5,320 bases of DNA, from assembly GCA_014382915.1 (NCBI GenBank), contig JACNIV010000098.1, positions 1 through 5,320 on the forward strand, read 5' to 3'. The notes beneath the pieces are model-generated. The model was not told the DNA's origin. It was given only the letters and a program-made list of their open reading frames with translations, and did not search any database. The DNA is from Candidatus Cloacimonadota bacterium. Its GTDB lineage: Bacteria > Cloacimonadota > Cloacimonadia > Cloacimonadales > TCS61. Positions 1 to 4,885 of this stretch are shown piece by piece; the stretch's first letter is position 1; every line of letters begins with the position of its first letter. The translations under genes were made by a program, and so were the position numbers.

Positions 1-752
1 TCGGTCGGATTGAATTGTGTAAATTCCGGTTCGATGCTTTTGGCAAAATTAGAAAAAGAACGTGCCAGATTATGCAGATTACCGATTTCCTGGTTTATTA
101 TTTTTACTGCTTCGGGAAATATTTCCTTAAATTTTTCCGGATTTTCTTCATATTTTTCTTCCAGTCTCTGAATTGAAAGCTGAATGGGGGTGAGGGGGTT
201 TTTTATTTCGTGAGCAAGAATGCGTGAGAGTTCTTTCCATAACATTTCTTTTTCAGCCTGAACCAGTTTTTTCTGGATATCAATAAGTTCCCGAGACATG
301 CTGTTGAAGGACTGTTTCAGTTCTTTGATCTCTTTAATCCCGGTTTCGGGGAGTTGAACCGAAAAATCACCTTCACGAATCTTGGCAGTAGCAGACTGCA
401 ATTCCTTAAGGGGTTTTGTAGCTTTATAAAAAACAAATATAAAAATAAAAGCAGAAAGGATCATCAACATAAAGAGAAAAACCGAGGAGTATATCTGTGC
501 TTCATGGCGGATCATTCCAGATGCTGCCCGGCTGGAGTTGAATTTATTTAAAAGTCTGCGTGCTTCAATGCTATCCAGCCTGGTTTGAAAAGTAAGAGAA
601 AGAAGCGATTCGTCGAATTTCAAGGATTGGAATGCTTCACTCGATTGTTTGTGTTTCTCTATAAAGAAAGCATTAATAATTATCAGGCTGGTTAGATATA
701 AAGCCAGGAAAAGTACAATAACAATCCCTCGTAAACCTATTCTAAGATTCAT
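1..752 (-). CDS. NtrY-like membrane sensor histidine kinase, partial (C-terminal part beyond window)
   Basis: This is the N-terminal 250 residues of a two-component sensor kinase. The frame stays open to base 1. Visible in order are a transmembrane segment at about residues 7-30, a periplasmic stretch of about 60 residues, a second transmembrane segment at about 90-109, a HAMP linker from about 110 to 160 (KPLKELQSAT...REGDF), a short coiled linker, and the dimerisation/phosphoacceptor helix. The H-box LAHEIKNPLTPIQ has the phosphorylated His at residue 181. This H-box and the following helix resemble NtrY-type kinases, which phosphorylate NtrX-like sigma-54 activators. The ATP-binding domain would lie off the window. 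The ATG at 752 lies inside the end of the preceding gene (11-base overlap), with a weak GGAA site 8 bases upstream, so translation is probably coupled. The signal sensed cannot be read from the sequence. The family call is firm; the NtrY subtype is likely. Confidence 0.9.
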   Translation of the reverse strand, partial: MNLRIGLRGIVIVLFLALYLTSLIIINAFFIEKHKQSSEAFQSLKFDESLLSLTFQTRLDSIEARRLLNKFNSSRAASGMIRHEAQIYSSVFLFMLMILSAFIFIFVFYKATKPLKELQSATAKIREGDFSVQLPETGIKEIKELKQSFNSMSRELIDIQKKLVQAEKEMLWKELSRILAHEIKNPLTPIQLSIQRLEEKYEENPEKFKEIFPEAVKIINQEIGNLHNLARSFSNFAKSIEPEFTQFNPT

Positions 753-1290
753 GATCAGCTTTCCGGCAATGTTGTTCAATTTTTGGTTTTTTAAAATTCC
801 AGAGCATCATCAGATCGTATTTTTTTTTCATCGATTGAAGCCTGATCTTTTTTAAAGAAGATTCAAGCGATACAACTGTATTGTCTAGTTCTGCATTTTC
901 ATAAGTATAATCGATCTGCGATATTTTTTCTATAAGTTGTTGATATGTGTCTGTTGTAAAATTTTCTTTTTGTTCTTCCAGTGTTATATTGAAAAACTGA
1001 GAGAGAGGGTCAAAAATAACCGAATGCACAAATTCATCACTAAATATTACATTTGATCCGTTTTTAAATTCAATATTAAAATAAATATCTATCTGTTGAC
1101 CGGATTTAAAGATCTCTTCGAAATCATTTTCAAAGGCACTTTCAAGTTTGGCAGAGATGAAAATCTTATCTCCCAGGAAAGAATAGCTAATATCTGAAAA
1201 TCTGGCATTATTACCCTCATAAGAAGATAACAACATCATACTTAGTGAGATAAATCCACCTATGATCTTACTCGATAATGCTTGAAACAT
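742..1290 (-). CDS. DUF4390-like exported protein, partner gene of the sensor kinase
   Basis: This is a 182-residue protein. It starts with an N-terminal hydrophobic segment at about residues 9-23 that looks like a signal peptide or anchor, with no lipobox Cys. The mature part has alternating beta-type stretches. The segment around residues 43-76 (ISAKLESAF...FKSGQQIDIYFNIEF) resembles DUF4390: a hydrophobic strand, an acidic helix ending in a Gly, then a strand describing an extended chain. DUF4390 proteins are known to sit directly before NtrY-like kinases, and that is the arrangement here, with the stop overlapping the kinase start by 11 bases. The C-terminus is basic (KKIRLQSMKKK, KKPK). 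An AGGA site lies 6 bases before the ATG and directly follows the T-tract of an intrinsic terminator. A periplasmic or membrane accessory role for the kinase is inferred. The domain match was made by eye and is moderate. Confidence 0.75.
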   Translation of the reverse strand: MFQALSSKIIGGFISLSMMLLSSYEGNNARFSDISYSFLGDKIFISAKLESAFENDFEEIFKSGQQIDIYFNIEFKNGSNVIFSDEFVHSVIFDPLSQFFNITLEEQKENFTTDTYQQLIEKISQIDYTYENAELDNTVVSLESSLKKIRLQSMKKKYDLMMLWNFKKPKIEQHCRKADHES

Positions 1291-1296
1291 AACTTT

Positions 1297-1300
1297 TCCT
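1297..1300 (-). promoter_or_regulatory. Ribosome binding site of the DUF4390-like gene, abutting a terminator
   Basis: Minus-strand AGGA lies 6 bases before the ATG at 1290. It is only a few bases downstream of the terminator T-run (1304-1310), so the leader of this gene is essentially the terminator tail. There is no room for a separate sigma-70 promoter between the hairpin and the start codon. A transcript of this gene must therefore come from read-through or from a start within the preceding coding region. Confidence 0.6.
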
Positions 1301-1303
1301 AAT

Positions 1304-1338
1304 AAAAAAATCTCTGACAGATTTCACTCTGTCAGAGA
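1304..1338 (-). terminator. Intrinsic terminator after the PDZ gene
   Basis: Bases 1311-1320 (TCTCTGACAG on the plus strand) pair perfectly with 1329-1338, giving a 10-bp stem with an 8-base loop. Read on the minus strand, the hairpin is followed at once by seven T (1310-1304). It begins 26 bases after the stop of the PDZ gene. The stem is only half G+C and the T-run is short, so some read-through into the downstream DUF4390/kinase pair is plausible. Confidence 0.85.
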
Positions 1339-1364
1339 CTATAATTATATATCAGTTGTCAATC

Positions 1365-2552
1365 TTAAAATCCGAACCAGGGTCCGATTGAAATTGTATA
1401 GCCATCATACGAAGTATCGGGAGAATTAGCTATTTCAAAATCATCTCCGCAGGAAACAGATTCCCATCCGCTTGAAAATGAATGACTCAAGAAATAACCT
1501 GCTTCTGCTCTGATACCAAGCCAATCGATGATCCTGACCATTAACATTGCTTTCGGTTGGAACAATATGTAACTTCTTTTCATCTCGATGAAATTATTAG
1601 CAGAAGCATCCATATCATTATTAAGAGAGAACCAGTCATAATTGCCATCAGTTTGAGATACTTCAAGTGTATGACCTCCCCAGCCAAGCATAAAGCCCAA
1701 AGAAGTTATTATTTTTCTGGAAATTGCAAATCTTTTATCTAAGGTAACTCCACCAAAACCATTGCTGTAATACATTCTGCGTGTAACGTTTACACTGTCA
1801 GTAGTTAGATATCCTCTTTTTCGGTCGATAGAATATCCGGCACCCATACCGCCCAGAAACCAGCCTTTTCCAACGTTACCTTTTCCACCGCCGCCATTCA
1901 TGAAGATTCCCTTTTCATCCAAACCGTTGAAGCCATATTCATTCAGAACATAATTGATGTCTTCAAATTCATCTTTTGCAGCATACCATACGGGGATCCA
2001 GCTTCCACCACCAAAACCTACAGAAAGTTTTTTCTTTCCGTCTTTGGTGATCACAATGCCTTCTTTTCCTTCTGGAGTTAATGTTGAAAGAACTAATTTA
2101 GAAATGAGAACTTCTTCATCACGGAATATCTTTACTTCAACTTCATCGCCCATGTTCTTGCTTTGGATTAATTTAACAAGATGATCTTCAAATCGGACTT
2201 TCTTGCCATCGAACTCCATGATAATATCGCCACTGATAATGCCGGCTATTTGCGAAGGACCGCCCGGAACAATACCTTTTACCAGAACACCGTAACAATA
2301 CGGATAATGCATTTTGTATGCATCTTCAAAGTCCAGATCTGCAAGATATACACCCATTTTGGGAGTATTGGAAGATGTCCTATTAATGTTTATTAATATA
2401 GGTTCAATACCCTTGATAGATTCAATTTCCTCAAGAGCTTCATTTACTTCTTCCATTGCTTCATCAATTGATTGGTTTACTTCATCTTGTGCAAAAAGAA
2501 CTACTCCTCCAATCAGAAGGAATGCCAGAATAAGAAACATGCTTTTTTTCAT
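1365..2552 (-). CDS. Secreted PDZ-domain protein with Gly/aromatic-rich, beta-barrel-like C-terminal domain
   Basis: This is a 395-residue protein. A Sec signal peptide covers residues 1-21 (MKKSMFLILAFLL...LFA, cleavage before Gln22). A short acidic, probably coiled-coil segment follows at about 23-50. A PDZ domain spans about 65-156, with GVLVKGIVPGGPSQIAG and the GDIIMEFDGKKV core. The remainder is rich in Gly and aromatic residues (GFGGGSWIPVWY at 179-190, NGGGGKGNVGKGWF near 219-232) with alternating amphipathic strands, and it ends in Phe (ISIGPWFGF), the usual last residue of outer-membrane beta-barrels. No Ser protease domain is visible, so this is not a DegP/HtrA protein. The C-terminal part is not a family I can name. 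A location in the periplasm or outer membrane is inferred. The gene is preceded by a sigma-54 promoter and a strong GGAGG site 6 bases before the ATG, and is followed by an intrinsic terminator. It therefore looks like a separately regulated, well-expressed gene. Confidence 0.85.
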   Translation of the reverse strand: MKKSMFLILAFLLIGGVVLFAQDEVNQSIDEAMEEVNEALEEIESIKGIEPILININRTSSNTPKMGVYLADLDFEDAYKMHYPYCYGVLVKGIVPGGPSQIAGIISGDIIMEFDGKKVRFEDHLVKLIQSKNMGDEVEVKIFRDEEVLISKLVLSTLTPEGKEGIVITKDGKKKLSVGFGGGSWIPVWYAAKDEFEDINYVLNEYGFNGLDEKGIFMNGGGGKGNVGKGWFLGGMGAGYSIDRKRGYLTTDSVNVTRRMYYSNGFGGVTLDKRFAISRKIITSLGFMLGWGGHTLEVSQTDGNYDWFSLNNDMDASANNFIEMKRSYILFQPKAMLMVRIIDWLGIRAEAGYFLSHSFSSGWESVSCGDDFEIANSPDTSYDGYTISIGPWFGF

Positions 2553-2558
2553 TTTATA

Positions 2559-2563
2559 CCTCC
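2559..2563 (-). promoter_or_regulatory. Strong ribosome binding site of the PDZ gene
   Basis: Minus-strand GGAGG lies 6 bases before the ATG at 2552 (GGAGGTATAAAATG). It is the best Shine-Dalgarno match in the window. It fixes the start and fits a highly translated product. Confidence 0.8.
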
Positions 2564-2580
2564 ATTTATTGGTTAATTAA

Positions 2581-2597
2581 TGCAAACTGTATGCCAA
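2581..2597 (-). promoter_or_regulatory. Sigma-54 (RpoN) promoter of the PDZ gene
   Basis: Minus-strand TTGGCATACAGTTTGCA matches the sigma-54 consensus TGGCAC-N5-TTGCW. The invariant GG (2595-2594) and GC (2583-2582) are separated by exactly 10 bases, TGGCA and TTGCA are both intact, and only the C and G after TGGCA differ. The predicted transcription start is near 2570 (an A), giving a leader of about 18 bases that just includes the GGAGG site. Orientation and spacing to the downstream gene are ideal. No convincing sigma-70 promoter was found in the same gap. Known biology: sigma-54 promoters need an AAA+ activator bound upstream. Confidence 0.8.
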
Positions 2598-2681
2598 CCG
2601 GAAAAATGGCTTCTATCTTACTATTTTTCAATTAATAAAGCTATTTAACAAGCAGGCTTACAATGCTAAATGAATTATAAA

Positions 2682-2713
2682 TTTGATAAACCGTTCATTC
2701 GTTTGTTATCAAA
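2682..2713. repeat. AT-rich inverted repeat upstream of the sigma-54 promoter
   Basis: TTTGATAA (2682-2689) and TTATCAAA (2706-2713) are perfect 8-base arms around a 16-base spacer. A shorter AAAC/GTTT pair (2688-2691 and 2701-2704) lies just inside them, partly overlapping the left arm. The centre is about 127 bases upstream of the predicted sigma-54 transcription start, a usual distance for an activator site. It starts 5 bases after the ferredoxin stop codon, so a weak terminator is an alternative, but no T-run follows. In AT-rich DNA chance cannot be excluded. Confidence 0.4.
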
Positions 2714-2717
2714 AGGA

Positions 2718-3257
2718 TTATTTTTTTATGAAAATAGCATCTACCGGGCAACCTTTGTATCTTTTACCATCACCTTCTATACAGATACCGCAGGCTATGC
2801 ACTTGTTCATATCAATAACGGCGATACCTTCAACCATCCGGATCGCATTAGTAGGACAGGGTTTCACGCAGAGCCGGCATCCGATACATTTATCGGCATC
2901 TACAATGTATATATCCTTATCTGGTTTCGTATCCCAGAGGGGTTTCCCTTCTTCTTCACGAATTTCAATAACTTCATCACTTATTGAAATATTGTAGATA
3001 ATTATTTCTTCTCCATCCAGAATTCCTGTACAGGAGAAATCCATTTTGGATTCCAGGACAATTTCTTTATCTTTTAAAAAATCCTCTGGAGCCAATTCAA
3101 GTTTGAAGAAATCTTCACCTGTATTCAAATACCATTCATCAGCGATCTTCTTCAGTTTCCCGTCAAATCTCTCGAGTTTTTGTTCATTAGTCTGGGAGAT
3201 GACATTAACAACCAGTATCATGATGAATATACAGGTTAATAACGCATATTTATTCAT
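2718..3257 (-). CDS. Exported or membrane-anchored 2[4Fe-4S] ferredoxin-like protein
   Basis: This is a 179-residue protein with a Sec-type hydrophobic N-terminus (residues 4-20, cleavage or anchor near VIS-Q22). A central domain of about 100 residues without cysteine motifs follows, then a C-terminal bacterial-type ferredoxin domain from about 115. The first cluster motif is canonical: C124-x2-C127-x2-C130-x3-C134-Pro. The second is C153-x2-C156-x2-C159, then ten residues (IEGDGKRYKG), then C170-Pro, longer than the usual three. There is no twin-arginine motif. Cys9 sits too early and in the wrong context for a lipoprotein. The gene follows ppnP by 20 bases, with a GGAGA site about 10 bases before the ATG. 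An electron-transfer role is inferred from the clusters. The AOR encoded upstream uses ferredoxin, but the leader argues against a simple soluble partner in the cytoplasm. Confidence 0.88.
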   Translation of the reverse strand: MNKYALLTCIFIMILVVNVISQTNEQKLERFDGKLKKIADEWYLNTGEDFFKLELAPEDFLKDKEIVLESKMDFSCTGILDGEEIIIYNISISDEVIEIREEEGKPLWDTKPDKDIYIVDADKCIGCRLCVKPCPTNAIRMVEGIAVIDMNKCIACGICIEGDGKRYKGCPVDAIFIKK

Positions 3258-3277
3258 ACTATCTTAATCTCCATTTA

Positions 3278-3559
3278 TTAATAGTAACGGCAAATATATG
3301 TAGAATTTTCCAATACTTCTACCAGGAAATTGATATTTGCCTTGATCTCAAATGTTTCAAATTGGCTGTAAGTTTTCCATTCATCACTATCGGGAAGCTT
3401 TATCTTTAATTGACCACTGATTACCGTTATAACCTCTTTTGTGCTGGTTCTGAATTCATAATTACCGACAGCCATTACACCAATTGTAGCCTTACTTGTG
3501 GAATCTTCAAAGGCAATTGATTTGACATTACCCTCGAAATATTCATTTACATCGAACAT
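3278..3559 (-). CDS. ppnP: Pyrimidine/purine nucleoside phosphorylase PpnP (YaiE/DUF1255 family)
   Basis: This is a 93-residue single cupin domain, essentially the length of E. coli PpnP (94). It carries the family signature along its whole length: an NEYFEGNVKSI start, then ATIGVMAVGNYEF, the core EVITVISGQLKIKLPD, and the end STYICRYY (compare YLCRYL in E. coli). Members split nucleosides with phosphate to give the free base and ribose 1-phosphate, acting on both purine and pyrimidine nucleosides in the cytoplasm. An AAGGAG site lies 7 bases before the ATG. The gene is 38 bases after the lipoprotein gene and 20 bases before the ferredoxin-like gene, so it is probably co-transcribed. There is no obvious functional tie to these neighbours. 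Confidence 0.95.
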   Translation of the reverse strand: MFDVNEYFEGNVKSIAFEDSTSKATIGVMAVGNYEFRTSTKEVITVISGQLKIKLPDSDEWKTYSQFETFEIKANINFLVEVLENSTYICRYY

Positions 3560-3597
3560 ATTTTTTCTCCTTAAATGTTTTTTAATTCTTTTTCTAA

Positions 3598-4047
3598 TTA
3601 TTCATCTTCTTCAAGTTTCGTTTTAAGTGCTTCTGAGCGTCTGAATGCGTCTAACCTAAATTCTGAAATGGAAAATTCTTTAATGATAATTTTGTAGTAA
3701 TATATAGCTTTTTCATAATCCTTGTTATCATAAAGAGAGCTTTCAAATATCATTCCCAAACGGTACAATGCTTCCGCACGGTGTCCAGGCTCGAATAAAC
3801 TATCACTATAAACTTGCTCATAGGTTTCTATTGCTGCTTCATAATCGCCAATTTTCATAATGTTTCTGGCATAAGCCAGTTTTCCCCTGGCACTTTTTCT
3901 TACATTTAATGTATCTTCTGTTTCATTTTCAAAATCATCCAAAGCTTGTATAGACTCCGGTACTTCCTGTTCTTCAAAATCTTTAACAAGCTTTGTTGAT
4001 GAACAGCCGATAAATACTAATAATAAAACTAATAATATTATTCGCAT
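3598..4047 (-). CDS. TPR-repeat lipoprotein
   Basis: This is a 149-residue protein with a lipoprotein signal: MRIILLVLLLVF followed by IGC, so Cys15 would be acylated, then SSTK. An acidic linker at about residues 22-48 precedes helical repeats that look like tetratricopeptide units: about 53-86 (GKLAYARNIMKIGDYEAAIETY) and about 90-125 (AEALYRLGMIFES...DYEKAIYYYKIII). The pattern resembles the outer-membrane-tethered TPR proteins of the YbgF/BamD type, but it is too short and divergent to name. The ATG at 4047 is chosen because GGGAG lies 5 bases upstream. The in-frame ATG at 4074 would place that site inside the gene and overlap the sulfur-carrier gene. A role as a scaffold for envelope protein contacts is inferred. 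Confidence 0.85.
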   Translation of the reverse strand: MRIILLVLLLVFIGCSSTKLVKDFEEQEVPESIQALDDFENETEDTLNVRKSARGKLAYARNIMKIGDYEAAIETYEQVYSDSLFEPGHRAEALYRLGMIFESSLYDNKDYEKAIYYYKIIIKEFSISEFRLDAFRRSEALKTKLEEDE

Positions 4048-4066
4048 ATTATCTCCCTTTTCTTCA

Positions 4067-4270
4067 TTAACCACCGCTGATTAAATGAATAATTTCTACA
4101 TTAGCCGCCGCAGGAATGATTATCGTGCTATATTCTGTTTTCTTGATCAGCTTACCATTAACTTTTACGACCAGCATTTTAAAAGTGTAATTCATTTTTT
4201 TCAGAATTACATCGATAGTCATGTTCTTTTCCCACAGTAGGGAATTACCATTAACTGTTAATGTTTTCAT
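4067..4270 (-). CDS. thiS: ThiS/MoaD-family sulfur-carrier protein
   Basis: This is a 67-residue ubiquitin-fold carrier ending in Gly-Gly (HLISGG). That tail is adenylated by a ThiF/MoeB-type E1 enzyme and then turned into a thiocarboxylate that donates sulfur. It opens with a strand (MKTLTVNG) and has the VVKVNGKLI core and the hydrophobic VEIIHLISGG end typical of the family. It starts inside the stop of the ThiF gene (ATGA overlap), with AAGGAT just upstream, so the two are translationally coupled and almost certainly partners. Length and fold fit ThiS. Because the pair follows an AOR gene, a MoaD-like role in pterin-dithiolene cofactor formation is equally possible. Confidence 0.88.
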   Translation of the reverse strand: MKTLTVNGNSLLWEKNMTIDVILKKMNYTFKMLVVKVNGKLIKKTEYSTIIIPAAANVEIIHLISGG

Positions 4271-4875
4271 ATATCCTTCAAAAGTAATTCCAGCACCATA
4301 TTTGCCTGCATATTGGCCACGATCCCCACGCGTGGAGCCATGGGGGAGATGCCTTCCTGTGGTTCGGTTTGTTCGTCACCGCAGATGTACAGGTTCTCTA
4401 TCTTCTTTGTATGAATTAAATCGTTTCTTCCGTATCCTGCAACTCCCAGACCGGTAATGATCGGTTTTTGTGGGAAATAGGAAAGCCATGTTTCGATGAG
4501 CATTTCTTTCATTTCTGCTTTGTCAAAAGCCTCTACTATAATATCAACATCTTTGAATATGTTTGGAATGTTTTTCTCGTCGAGTTTAACTTCGTGCATC
4601 TGGTAATCTGAGAATGGATTTATCTGCTTTAAATTTTCCAGAAGTGCTGTCACTTTTGGCATTCCGATCTGGTTGATGAAGTATTGTTGCCTGTTCAGGT
4701 TTGAAGGTTCTATCTTATCAAAATCGGCGATGATTAGTTTACCAATACCTGCTCTTGCCAGAGAAAAAGCAACATTGGAACCCAGCCCTCCTGCTCCGGC
4801 TATTCCAACAACTGCAGAGCGCAGCGCCGGTATTATCCCCGGATCATGTTTGGAAAAGAATTCATCTTTCAACAT
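4267..4875 (-). CDS. thiF: ThiF/MoeB-family adenylyltransferase (short, family 2 type)
   Basis: This E1-like enzyme of 202 residues would activate the C-terminal Gly of the adjacent sulfur carrier with ATP. Visible are the nucleotide-binding glycine loop GIAGAGGLGSN (24-34), Asp51 and Asp53 at the end of the next strand, SNLNRQQYF (58-66) with Arg62, the likely catalytic Lys74 in IGMPK, and Asp118 in EAFDKAEMK. The end (ICGDEQTEP...MAPRVGIVANMQANMVLELLL) matches the short family 2 ThiF proteins common in anaerobes. There is only one Cys (165), so the Cys4 zinc site of E. coli ThiF and MoeB is missing, as expected for this short type. The start is 10 bases after the AOR stop. A weak AGGG overlaps that stop, which implies coupled translation. 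Whether it serves thiamine or tungsten/molybdenum cofactor synthesis is open. Confidence 0.9.
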   Translation of the reverse strand: MLKDEFFSKHDPGIIPALRSAVVGIAGAGGLGSNVAFSLARAGIGKLIIADFDKIEPSNLNRQQYFINQIGMPKVTALLENLKQINPFSDYQMHEVKLDEKNIPNIFKDVDIIVEAFDKAEMKEMLIETWLSYFPQKPIITGLGVAGYGRNDLIHTKKIENLYICGDEQTEPQEGISPMAPRVGIVANMQANMVLELLLKDI

Positions 4876-4885
4876 TTCGTTTACC

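Larger units (their letters stand above)
2553..2717. other. Intergenic control region between the ferredoxin and PDZ genes
   Basis: This 165-base AT-rich gap is the only sizeable non-coding stretch in the window. From the PDZ side it holds the GGAGG site, the sigma-54 promoter at 2581-2597, about 85 bases with no clear motif apart from a small AAGCCTGCTT-type palindrome near 2651-2660, and the inverted repeat at 2682-2713. No hairpin with a T-run follows the ferredoxin stop, so transcription of the upstream operon may continue into this region. Confidence 0.7.

Noticed and set aside
382..402. TTGGCAGTAGCAGACTGCA on the plus strand, resembling a sigma-54 element
   Set aside because: The GG and GC are 12 bases apart instead of 10, it lies inside the kinase gene, and it points against all genes.
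2651..2660. Small palindrome AAGCCTGCTT in the intergenic region as an operator or terminator
   Set aside because: It has four-base arms only, with no T-run and no second copy, and is expected by chance.
2670..2997. Open frames on the plus strand opposite the ferredoxin-like gene
   Set aside because: The minus strand here encodes a clear two-cluster ferredoxin with its own ribosome site. The plus-strand frames have no recognisable domains and are shadows.
3231..3257. Cys9 of the ferredoxin-like protein as a lipobox cysteine
   Set aside because: It lies only eight residues from the start, with Thr before it and most of the hydrophobic stretch after it, so it does not fit a signal peptidase II site.
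4048..4074. Upstream in-frame ATG at 4074 for the TPR lipoprotein (nine extra residues)
   Set aside because: It would put the GGGAG ribosome site inside the gene, bury the lipoprotein signal behind a charged leader (VNEEKGDN), and overlap the thiS end. The ATG at 4047 has proper spacing.
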